From a bacterium (lineage in GTDB: Bacteria > Bacillota > Clostridia > Lachnospirales > Lachnospiraceae): DNA of 64,000 bases. A program made the translations under genes and the position numbers. This document shows positions 57,845 through 64,000 of this stretch, piece by piece. The DNA lies in assembly GCA_023664305.1 (NCBI GenBank), contig JAMPFT010000006.1, positions 1 through 64,000 on the forward strand, written 5' to 3'. The notes under the pieces were generated by a model. The model was not told where the DNA came from, ran no database searches, and saw only the letters and a program-made list of their open reading frames with translations. Numbering within the stretch: position 1 is the stretch's first letter; each line of letters starts with the position of its first letter.

Positions 57845-59140
57845 ATGTTTGCAGACAGAGCCAGAATCTTTGTCAGAAGCGGCAAGGGCGGGGACGGTCA
57901 TGTCTCTTTCCGGCGCGAAAAATATGTGCCTGCGGGCGGCCCGGACGGCGGGGACGGCGGACGCGGCGGAGACGTCATTTTTGAGATCGACGAAGGGTCG
58001 AATACCCTGGGGGATTTCCGAATTACCCGCAGATATCAGGCGGAGGACGGCGAACCCGGCGGGAAGAAAAACTGCAGGGGAAAGGACGGAAAGGATATCG
58101 TCATCAAGGTTCCCCCCGGGACCGTGATTAAGGAGGCCCAGAGCGGGAAGGTTATTACGGACATGTCCGGCAGCAATCAAAGGATCGTCTTTTTACAGGG
58201 CGGTAAGGGCGGCAACGGGAATCAGCATTATGCCACGAGCAGCATGCAGGCCCCCAAGTATGCGCAGCCTGGCCAGCCTGCAAAAGAGCTGGAGCTTCTG
58301 CTGGAGCTGAAGGTAATCGCCGACGTCGGGCTGGTGGGCTTTCCGAACGTGGGAAAATCGACCTTTTTGGCCCGGGTCACCAACGCGAGGCCGAAGATTG
58401 CAAATTATCATTTTACAACCCTGAATCCGAATTTGGGCGTGGTGGATCTCGACGGGGCCGACGGCTTTGTCATTGCGGATATTCCGGGGCTCATCGAGGG
58501 AGCCTCCCAGGGCGTGGGGCTGGGCCATGAGTTTCTCCGTCACATCGAGAGGACGAAGGTCATCATTCACATTGTGGATGTGGCAGGCACGGAGGGCAGG
58601 GACCCCGTTGCGGACATTTATGCCATCAACAAAGAGCTGGAGGCCTATAATCCGGAGATTGCAAAAAGACCCCAGGTGATCGCCGCCAACAAGACGGATG
58701 TGATCACAGATACGGAGCATGATCCGGTAGAGACGGTCCGAAAGGAATTTGAGCCGAAAGGAATTTCGGTATATCCCATATCGGCGGTCACCGGACAGGG
58801 CGTGCGGGAGCTTCTCTATCATGTCAGCAAAATGCTGGCAGGCGTCAGCCGGGAGCCGGTAGTGTTTGAGCAGGAATTTTTTCCCGAGTTGTCCGCCCTC
58901 AGGGGGGCAGATGAACCGTACACAGTGGACTATGACAAAGAGGCGGACGAATATGTGGTGGAAGGACCCAGAATCGAGAAGATGCTGGGCTATACCAACT
59001 TAGAGAGCGAGAAGGGTTTTACCTTTTTCCAGAATTTCCTGAAGGATACCGGTATCCTCCGGGAGCTTGAGGAGCTCGGCATACAGGACGGCGATACGGT
59101 CCGGATGTACGGCCTGTCCTTTGACTATTATAAATCGTGA
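57845..59140 (+). CDS. obgE: GTPase Obg
   Basis: 431-residue GTPase linked to 50S assembly and stress control. The glycine-rich Obg fold is residues 1-158 (GGDGHVSFRREKYVPAGGPD), the G domain follows with GFPNVGKST (about 165-173), DIPGLIEGA (G3) and NKTD (G4), and the C-terminal OCT domain (about 345-425) is present, as usual in Firmicutes. AGAGGTGGCAAG precedes the ATG. Confidence 0.96.
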   Translation: MFADRARIFVRSGKGGDGHVSFRREKYVPAGGPDGGDGGRGGDVIFEIDEGSNTLGDFRITRRYQAEDGEPGGKKNCRGKDGKDIVIKVPPGTVIKEAQSGKVITDMSGSNQRIVFLQGGKGGNGNQHYATSSMQAPKYAQPGQPAKELELLLELKVIADVGLVGFPNVGKSTFLARVTNARPKIANYHFTTLNPNLGVVDLDGADGFVIADIPGLIEGASQGVGLGHEFLRHIERTKVIIHIVDVAGTEGRDPVADIYAINKELEAYNPEIAKRPQVIAANKTDVITDTEHDPVETVRKEFEPKGISVYPISAVTGQGVRELLYHVSKMLAGVSREPVVFEQEFFPELSALRGADEPYTVDYDKEADEYVVEGPRIEKMLGYTNLESEKGFTFFQNFLKDTGILRELEELGIQDGDTVRMYGLSFDYYKS

Positions 59141-59162
59141 CGCAGAGAGGTTGGGAAATAAA

Positions 59163-59453
59163 ATGACCAGTAAACAGAGAGCATATTTGAAGAGCCTGGC
59201 AAGCGGGCTGGATCCGATTTTTCAGGTGGGAAAGGCGAGTCTGTCTCCGGAAGTGACAAACGCCATCGGCGAGGCCTTTCACAACAATGAACTGATCAAG
59301 GTGGCGGTTCTCAAAAACTGCACGGACGATCCCCGGGAGATCGCGGAGACTGTGGCGGAGAGGACCCATTCCCAGGTAGTACAGGTGATCGGGAAGAAAA
59401 TCGTGCTTTATAAGCCGGATAAGGACAAGCCGAAGATTGAACTGCCGCGGTAA
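59163..59453 (+). CDS. yhbY: YhbY-family RNA-binding protein
   Basis: 96-residue CRM-domain protein. 'MTSKQRAYLKSLASGLDPIFQVGK' and 'VVQVIGKKIVLYKP' are the ends of the conserved CRM fold, with a GKxG-like loop. It associates with pre-50S particles and fits between obgE and nadD as in other Firmicutes (obg-yhbY/yqeI-nadD-yqeK-rsfS). GAGAGG precedes the start. Confidence 0.92.
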   Translation: MTSKQRAYLKSLASGLDPIFQVGKASLSPEVTNAIGEAFHNNELIKVAVLKNCTDDPREIAETVAERTHSQVVQVIGKKIVLYKPDKDKPKIELPR

Positions 59454-59479
59454 GACGGCGGGAGAGGAGTTTTAAGGCG

Positions 59480-60094
59480 ATGAAAAAGGTCGGTATTGTA
59501 GGCGGAACCTTTAATCCGATCCACATAGGGCATCTCATGCTGGCGGAATGGGCCGCGGATGCCCTGGGTTTAGAGGAGGTTTGGATTCTTCCGGCGGGAA
59601 TCCCGAACGGAAAACCAGACGGCAGCAATATCCTTCCCGGCCGGGAGCGGCTGCATATGACAGAGCTTGCCGTACAGGGAAATCCCAGACTGCGCTGCCT
59701 CGACCTTGAGGTCAGGCGGGAAGGCCGCAGTTATACCTGCGAGACCGTGGAGGAATTGAACAGAACCTTTCCCGGGACAAAATTTTATTTTGTGCTGGGA
59801 GCGGATTGTCTGTTTACGCTGGAAAACTGGAAGAGTCCGGACAGAATCCTGCAAGGCTGCACTTTGGCGGCAGCTGTCAGGGACGGTATGCCGGAGGAAG
59901 CGATGCGGAAGAAAAGAGAAGAGCTTTTGCAGAAATTCGGCGGCGAAATCCTGCTGATTCCTTTTGTAAACATGTCCCTGTCCTCCTCGGAGATCAGGGA
60001 GCGTGTCAGGACCGGAAAAAGCATTCGCTATATGGTGCCGGAAAAGGTAGAGGCCTATCTCACGGAAAGGGGATTTTACCGTGAATCAATCTAA
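59480..60094 (+). CDS. nadD: Nicotinate-nucleotide adenylyltransferase
   Basis: 204-residue enzyme making deamido-NAD from nicotinate mononucleotide and ATP. The nucleotidyltransferase motif GGTFNPIHIGHLMLA (about residues 8-22) contains the HxGH signature, and 'MSLSSSEIRERVRTGKS' near residue 165 is the second ATP-binding motif. Length is normal. GGAGAGGAG precedes the ATG. It overlaps yqeK by 14 bases. Confidence 0.95.
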   Translation: MKKVGIVGGTFNPIHIGHLMLAEWAADALGLEEVWILPAGIPNGKPDGSNILPGRERLHMTELAVQGNPRLRCLDLEVRREGRSYTCETVEELNRTFPGTKFYFVLGADCLFTLENWKSPDRILQGCTLAAAVRDGMPEEAMRKKREELLQKFGGEILLIPFVNMSLSSSEIRERVRTGKSIRYMVPEKVEAYLTERGFYRESI

Positions 60095-60737
60095 AAATCT
60101 GAGGAAGCTGAGAAAGAAAATCGAAAAGGTGCAGGACGGTAAAAGATTCGAACATACGCTGGGCGTGGAATATACGGCGGCGGCCCTTGCCATGTGTCAC
60201 GGCGCCCCCGTTGCGGACGCTCAGCTTGCGGGGCTCCTCCATGACTGCGCAAAATGCATGTCCGACGAAAAGAAGCTGACCCTTTGCAAAAAACACGGGC
60301 TTTCCGTGTCCGAGGTGGAAAAGAGGAATCCTTTCCTCCTGCATTCCAAGGTGGGCGCCTGGCTTGCAAAAGCCAAATACGGGGTGGAAAACGAGGATAT
60401 CTTAAACGCCATCCGCTACCATACCACGGGCAGGGAAAATATGAGTCTTTTGGAAAAGATTGTATTTGTGGCGGATTATATCGAGCCGGGCAGGAAGCAG
60501 CTTCCGGTGGCGCAGCTGCAAACGCTGCGGGAGCTTGCCTTCCGGGATCTGGATGCGGCGCTTTTGCAGATATTGGACGGCACACTGCATTATCTGCAAA
60601 AGGGAAACGGGGAGATCGATCCGGCGACGGAAACCACCTGGCACTATTACAGAAACCAGGCAAAAGAAAGCAAAAAGCAGGCCCGGAAAAAGAACAAAAA
60701 AGAAAACATCTCACAGGACGGAGGACAGAATGGATAA
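60081..60737 (+). CDS. yqeK: YqeK-family HD-domain bis(5'-nucleosyl)-tetraphosphatase
   Basis: 218 residues. 'HTLGVEYTAAALAMCHG' (first His), LLHDCAK (HD pair, about 57-63) and 'HSKVGAWLAK' and 'HTTGRENMSLLEKIVFVADYIEP' mark the HD phosphohydrolase of the YqeK type, which degrades Ap4A symmetrically. The last 25 residues are lysine-rich. It starts at GTG 60081 within nadD, with AAAGGGG upstream, and overlaps rsfS. Confidence 0.92.
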   Translation: MNQSKNLRKLRKKIEKVQDGKRFEHTLGVEYTAAALAMCHGAPVADAQLAGLLHDCAKCMSDEKKLTLCKKHGLSVSEVEKRNPFLLHSKVGAWLAKAKYGVENEDILNAIRYHTTGRENMSLLEKIVFVADYIEPGRKQLPVAQLQTLRELAFRDLDAALLQILDGTLHYLQKGNGEIDPATETTWHYYRNQAKESKKQARKKNKKENISQDGGQNG

Positions 60738-61086
60738 AATGAATGCTCTTGAAGCGGCAAAAAAGGCGATCGAAGCGCTTGAGGACAAAAAGGCGGAGGA
60801 TATCAGAGTCATCGATATCAGCGAGGTGTCTGTGATCGCCGATTACTTCATCATTGCCGGCGGAAACAACCGCAGTCAGATTCAGGCGTTATGCGACAAT
60901 GTGGAGGAAAAGCTGGGAAAGGCCGGTACGCCGGTAAGACAGATCGAAGGGTATGACACGGCAAACTGGATCCTGATGGATTTCGGGGATGTGATCGTAC
61001 ACATCTTTGACCGGGAAAACCGGCTGCTCTATGATCTGGAGCGTATCTGGAGAGACGGGAAGCAGGTGGATCCGAAGAGCCTGTAA
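60730..61086 (+). CDS. rsfS: Ribosomal silencing factor RsfS
   Basis: 118 residues, standard size. It has 'AIEALEDKKAEDIRVIDIS', 'ADYFIIAGGNNRSQIQAL' (about 40-57) and 'WILMDFGDVIVHIFD', the family core. It binds L14 and blocks subunit joining under starvation. Last gene of obgE-yhbY-nadD-yqeK-rsfS. GGAGGACAGA overlaps the end of yqeK just before the ATG. Confidence 0.95.
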   Translation: MDKMNALEAAKKAIEALEDKKAEDIRVIDISEVSVIADYFIIAGGNNRSQIQALCDNVEEKLGKAGTPVRQIEGYDTANWILMDFGDVIVHIFDRENRLLYDLERIWRDGKQVDPKSL

Positions 61087-61092
61087 AAAAGT

Positions 61093-61259
61093 GCCGCTTG
61101 CGGCGAAATTACCTATAAGGTAAAAAGCGTCCCTTCGTGACACAAAGCCAGTAAAAAAGCGTCCCTTCGTGACGCTTAGAAGAATGCTTCGCATTCTTCC
61201 CTTGTTGCGGCGAAGTTTCCTATGCTTCGCATTCTTCCCTTTGCTGCGGCGAAATTACC
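61093..61259. repeat. Mosaic of short palindromic repeats
   Basis: Contiguous small hairpins: GCCGC/GCGGC (61093-61104), TTACC/GGTAA (61109-61123), AAGCGTCCCTTCGTGAC twice (61125-61141 and 61157-61173, the second completed by GCTT into a hairpin), GAAGAATGC/GCATTCTTC (61179-61199). ATGCTTCGCATTCTTCCC occurs twice (61184 and 61222), and the module TGCGGCGAA(A/G)TT occurs three times. The last two modules recur together inside the gene at 20603-21148. No reading frame is supported here. Confidence 0.75.
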
Positions 61260-61279
61260 AAAAGATAAAATACATGAGG

Positions 61280-61311
61280 AAAGCCCCAACAACGGTCGTT
61301 GAGGCTTTTCA
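61280..61311. terminator. Bidirectional terminator between rsfS and the DUF378 gene
   Basis: AAAGCCCCAAC (61280-61290) pairs with GTTGAGGCTTT (61298-61308) with one mismatch and a seven-base loop; T-rich on the plus side. It lies between convergent genes, so it can serve both. Confidence 0.65.
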
Positions 61312-61313
61312 TT

Positions 61314-61529
61314 TTACGAGTTTTCACTCCGGCTGCTTAAGTGCATATAGAAGCTGATAAGATAAACTCCACAGATACCTACGATGGCATAAACGATTCT
61401 GGAAAACCAGGACATATTGCCAAAGACAAAAGCCACCAGGTCAAAACGGAATATACCGATCAGCAGCCAGTTAATCGCGCCGACGATCACAACTGTGAGA
61501 GCGGCGCCGTCCAAATACTTATTTCCCAT
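61314..61529 (-). CDS. DUF378 membrane protein (YuzA-like)
   Basis: 71 residues with two hydrophobic helices (about 10-28 and 42-62). 'GAINWLLIGIFRFDLVAFVFG' is the DUF378 core with its NW-x-L-x-G motif. Function unknown; small integral membrane protein. It is read leftward toward the shared terminator, 95 bases after the lexA stop codon. Confidence 0.8.
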   Translation of the reverse strand: MGNKYLDGAALTVVIVGAINWLLIGIFRFDLVAFVFGNMSWFSRIVYAIVGICGVYLISFYMHLSSRSENS

Positions 61530-61624
61530 AGCTACCTCACATTCTGCGCGGTTTTATGGAACCGGCTGTATTAATATCTGCAGATTCCTGAAATTTATTC
61601 ACAATTTATTGAAAGAAGATTCCG

Positions 61625-62242
61625 TCAGTGAAAAAAGCGCATTACGCCGTATACCCGGCCAAGGATCTGACAGTCTTCCACGATAATCGGATCCATCGTA
61701 TCGTTTTCCGGCTGCAGGCGGATATGTCCGTCCTCCTTATAAAACGTTTTTACCGTGGCGGAATCGTCAATCAGCGCCACAACGATCTCGCCGTTGTTCG
61801 CGGTACTGCAGGAATTGACGAACAGGCGGTCGCCGTTATAAATACCGGCGTTGACCATGGATTCTCCCCGCACGTTCAAAATAAAGGACTCGCCCTTAGG
61901 CACCACATCGGCGGGAACGGGAAAGTATTCCTGAATATTTTCTTCCGCCAAAATAGGCTGTCCCGCCGCCACATTGCCGATTACGGGAATACTCACCATC
62001 TCCGTGCGGACCATCTGGAAGCTGTCGTCGCAGATTTCGATTGCTCTGGGCTTCGTGGGGTCGCGGCGGATATAACCGTTCTTTTCCAGCGTTTCCAGGT
62101 GGGAATGTACGGAGGAAGTGGACTTTAAATGAACGGTCTCGCAGATCTCGCGGACGGTGGGCGGATATCCTTTTTTCAATATTTCATCTTTAATATAATC
62201 AAGAATTTCCTGTTGTTTCTGGGTGATCTTTCCGTATGCCAT
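61625..62242 (-). CDS. lexA: SOS repressor LexA
   Basis: 205 residues. The N-terminal winged helix (about 1-70; '[28 protein letters not shown]' region) recognises the SOS box, and the C-terminal S24 protease domain carries the Ala93-Gly94 self-cleavage site, Ser128 in RGESM and Lys165 in ATVKTFY. RecA filaments trigger self-cleavage. AAAGGAGG precedes the ATG. It is divergent from a yneA-like gene and shares a control region with it containing several LexA-box-like sites. Confidence 0.97.
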   Translation of the reverse strand: MAYGKITQKQQEILDYIKDEILKKGYPPTVREICETVHLKSTSSVHSHLETLEKNGYIRRDPTKPRAIEICDDSFQMVRTEMVSIPVIGNVAAGQPILAEENIQEYFPVPADVVPKGESFILNVRGESMVNAGIYNGDRLFVNSCSTANNGEIVVALIDDSATVKTFYKEDGHIRLQPENDTMDPIIVEDCQILGRVYGVMRFFH

Positions 62243-62267
62243 AGGCTACCTCCTTTATTGTAAATCC

Positions 62268-62296
62268 AGTGTAGCATACTTCGGACAAAAAAGCAA
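62268..62296 (-). promoter_or_regulatory. lexA promoter with adjoining LexA box
   Basis: On the minus strand TTGCTT (plus-strand 62291-62296), 17 bases, TACACT (plus-strand 62268-62273). A LexA-box-like sequence, GGAAT-ATAT-GTTTG (plus-strand 62294-62307), overlaps the -35 box, as expected for autoregulation. Confidence 0.7.
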
Positions 62297-62327
62297 ACAT
62301 ATATTCCAAAAATATGTTCGATTTTTG

Positions 62328-62378
62328 TTGACAAACATTTGTTCAGGCGATATAATGAAGAAAACAGAACAAACGTTC
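62328..62378 (+). promoter_or_regulatory. SOS promoter of the yneA-like gene with two LexA boxes
   Basis: TTGACA (62328-62333), 17 bases, TATAAT (62351-62356), both perfect. A LexA-box-like CAAAC-ATTT-GTTCA (62332-62345) occupies the spacer and a perfect GAAC-AAAC-GTTC (62367-62378) follows the start site. A third half-conserved site ending in TGTTCG lies at 62307-62320. Tight SOS repression is expected. Confidence 0.8.
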
Positions 62379-62417
62379 CGAACAAATGATCAAAAAAATA
62401 GAGAGAGGATGCTGAAA

Positions 62418-62810
62418 GTGAGAGAGCAGAAAAGATTGTATGAAATGAACGACAGGGAGCTTCGCAGCTACAAGCGCGCGCTGAAAGCCCGCAGGCAGCG
62501 CAGGCGCAAAATAGCCGCGGTATCCTTGATTACATTTGCGACTCTGTGCTTTATCGTTATTTTTGCGGTTTCCCACAATGCGATTTCCTCAAAAGCGGGA
62601 AGCGGCTTTAAGTATTATACCCGGATCACCGTGGCCGCAGGCGATACGCTCTGGGATATCGCGGACGATTATATGGATGAAAACGCCTACCGGAACAGGG
62701 ACAGCTATATCGCGGAGGTCCGCAGCATCAATCATCTTGACGAAGACGAGCCGATTATCGCAGGGCAGACGCTGATCGTCCCCTATTATCTGCAGGAATA
62801 TATTTATTGA
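62418..62810 (+). CDS. LysM membrane protein, YneA-like SOS cell-division inhibitor
   Basis: 130 residues from GTG 62418. A basic cytoplasmic N-terminus is followed by one membrane helix (about residues 32-52) and an extracellular LysM domain (about 73-125; 'ITVAAGDTLWDIADDYMDE'). Size, topology, divergence from lexA and SOS boxes match YneA, which delays division during DNA damage. GTG was chosen because AGAGAGG stands nine bases upstream and the start lies after the expected transcript start; ATG 62409 has its purines too close and ATG 62355 overlaps the -10 box. Confidence 0.82.
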   Translation: MREQKRLYEMNDRELRSYKRALKARRQRRRKIAAVSLITFATLCFIVIFAVSHNAISSKAGSGFKYYTRITVAAGDTLWDIADDYMDENAYRNRDSYIAEVRSINHLDEDEPIIAGQTLIVPYYLQEYIY

Positions 62811-62850
62811 GGCAGCCTTTTGCTTTTTTCGTTTTTATTTCTTTCATTTT

Positions 62851-63909
62851 TTATTCTTCCCGCAGGCGGACCTTATTTGCCGCGCTTCTGCGCCGTTCGT
62901 CCGCCTGTGCGGCATAATGCTTTCTGGTAGTATTCACGTCCTTATGTCCCAGCACGTCCGCCACAAGGTAAATATCGTTTGTCTCCCGGTACAGGGAAGT
63001 GCCGTAAGTGCTTCTGAGCTTATGAGGCGTGATTTTTTTCAGGGTAGTTACCCGGGAAGCATACTTTTTGACCAGATTTTCCACGCTTCTCACGGCAATC
63101 CGCCGGTTCTGCAGCGAGAGAAACAGAGCGTTTTCGTGCCCCTCGGCGGGAATGATGTGTTCCCGCTCCTCCAGATAATCCAAAAGAGCGGTCTCGACTT
63201 CCTCCCCGAAATAGACGACCGCCTCATAGCCCCCCTTCCTGCGGATTTTAATTCCGCCCTCGTCGAAGTTCACGTCCTGAATATCCAGCCCGACGCATTC
63301 TGACACACGGATTCCGGTTCCCAGAAGAAGCGTCAGGAGAGCGACGTCCCGCAGCTTTGTCTTTTTATGATACTCCAGTTCCTTTTTGGTCAGCTTTGTG
63401 CCGTCCTCCACCTGATCCAGCAGAACGGCGACTTCATTGGGCTCCAGTCGGATGATCTCTTTTTCGTGCTTTTTCGGCATCGGCACCAGAGAAGCAGGAT
63501 TATTCTTAATCAGCTCGCCCTGATAAAAATAGTTGTACATACTGCGCAGAGCCGCCAGCTTGCGTTCTTTTCCCCTCTCGTCGTTGGTTATTTCCCTGCC
63601 GTCTTTTTCGTAGTAGGACATGTATTCCAGATATTCCTCGATATCGATACGCGTCAGCTGGTCCAGTATCTCCAGCTCAAAATCCCGGATCTCTGTTTTG
63701 GCACAGATGGGATTCTGTTCGTGCAGATACTCGAAAAACAGACGGAGATCGTAGGCGTAGGCCAGACGGGTACGGCTGGAAGTATAATCCTCTATGCCTC
63801 TGAAATAAGTCTTGCAGAAGAGCGGAAGCGTCTCCAGAACGGCCCGCATTTTCAGGATATTCTGTCTGTTTTGTTCATCATGGTAATTATTGCGGTTTAC
63901 GACGGCCAT
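62851..63909 (-). CDS. Tyrosine recombinase (Xer-type, XerS-like size)
   Basis: 352 residues. An N-terminal SAM-like core-binding domain (about 30-135) precedes the catalytic domain with the full residue set: Arg201 (GTGIRVSE), Lys225 (RRKGG), His296 and Arg299 (HKLRS), His322 (LGHKD) and Tyr332 (KHYA). It is longer than XerC/XerD (about 300) and close to XerS (356), which resolves chromosome dimers alone in streptococci. No phage or plasmid genes are nearby, so a chromosomal Xer role is more likely than a mobile-element integrase. AAAGG precedes the ATG on the minus strand. Confidence 0.85.
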   Translation of the reverse strand: MAVVNRNNYHDEQNRQNILKMRAVLETLPLFCKTYFRGIEDYTSSRTRLAYAYDLRLFFEYLHEQNPICAKTEIRDFELEILDQLTRIDIEEYLEYMSYYEKDGREITNDERGKERKLAALRSMYNYFYQGELIKNNPASLVPMPKKHEKEIIRLEPNEVAVLLDQVEDGTKLTKKELEYHKKTKLRDVALLTLLLGTGIRVSECVGLDIQDVNFDEGGIKIRRKGGYEAVVYFGEEVETALLDYLEEREHIIPAEGHENALFLSLQNRRIAVRSVENLVKKYASRVTTLKKITPHKLRSTYGTSLYRETNDIYLVADVLGHKDVNTTRKHYAAQADERRRSAANKVRLREE

Positions 63910-63936
63910 TTTTCTGATCCCAACCTTTCATACTGC

Positions 63937-63957
63937 TGTTTACTATGGCGGTAAACA
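63937..63957. other. Inverted repeat in front of the recombinase gene
   Basis: TGTTTAC (63937-63943) and GTAAACA (63951-63957) are perfect inverted arms with a seven-base centre, 28-48 bases before the recombinase start. Arm and centre size resemble a small tyrosine-recombinase core site or a repressor operator. The rest of 63910-64000 shows nothing further. Confidence 0.4.
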
Positions 63958-64000
63958 TTCTTTCTTTTACGCCCGGATTTTCCCGGTTTAAGCTGCAAAG

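Noticed and set aside
62851-63909. Tyrosine recombinase as evidence of a prophage or integrative element
   Set aside because: No phage, conjugation or attachment-site features are found, and the gene sits in a conserved lexA neighbourhood; a chromosomal Xer role fits better.
1-64000. tRNA or rRNA genes
   Set aside because: No cloverleaf with T-loop GGTTC-A-type motif and acceptor pairing, and no rRNA-like stretch, was found in the intergenic regions on reading.

Overview
The window is about 64 kb of a chromosome from a low-GC-lineage Gram-positive anaerobe with fairly GC-rich coding (Bacillota, most likely Lachnospiraceae / Clostridium cluster XIVa). The assignment rests on gene order and gene type: radC-mreBCD-PBP2-minCDE-rodA-mgsA, rplU-prp-rpmA-obgE with an L27 whose N-terminal tail is removed by the Prp protease, lexA divergent from a yneA-like gene, many TTG/GTG starts and strong purine-rich ribosome binding sites. 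No rRNA, tRNA, CRISPR array or intact insertion sequence was seen. It is an inference from sequence reading alone, without database search.

Layout. 0-28 kb is mostly accessory: a truncated AAA/PD-(D/E)XK protein, an ABC-2 exporter (908-3509), an AT-richer AraC regulator plus glycoside-hydrolase-like pair (3599-6136), a MarR regulator with a heterodimeric ABC exporter (6157-10174), a two-component system with a membrane-anchored companion (10433-13936), a sodium:alanine symporter, small DUF3795 proteins, another ABC exporter, an AAC(6')-like acetyltransferase, peptidase T, and an AT-richer run of poorly known genes (20603-25153). miaB closes this part.

26.72-27.31 kb is the largest non-coding stretch. 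It holds what looks like a complete type I toxin-antitoxin-like module: a 25-residue minus-strand peptide with its own near-consensus promoter and a Shine-Dalgarno locked in a hairpin, facing a plus-strand small RNA of about 105 nt with a perfect promoter and an intrinsic terminator.

27.3-63.9 kb is conserved housekeeping: a PPP-like phosphoesterase, mutS-mutL-miaA, a kinase, a methionine gamma-lyase-like enzyme, DUF4321, radC, the mre/min/rod cell-shape and division-site operon, mgsA, a D,D-carboxypeptidase, an adaptor-yggS-sepF-aroB-lspA-rluD cluster, a large lipoprotein, a cytidylate-kinase-like protein, rplU-prp-rpmA-obgE-yhbY-nadD-yqeK-rsfS, then DUF378, lexA, a yneA-like SOS division inhibitor and a tyrosine recombinase. 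Cell elongation (Mre, PBP2, RodA), septum placement (MinCDE, SepF) and SOS division arrest (YneA-like) all lie in this half.

The window is also rich in repeats that the genes do not explain: two copies of a paired-hairpin intergenic element (2547-2680 and 13947-14096) with covarying stems, a 44/45-bp tandem array extending from the 3' end of an ABC transporter gene, a 33/34-bp purine-rich array bridging a histidine kinase and the next gene, a 36-bp array inserted inside miaA, and a mosaic of short palindromes at 61.1-61.26 kb with a relative inside a coding sequence at 20.9 kb.
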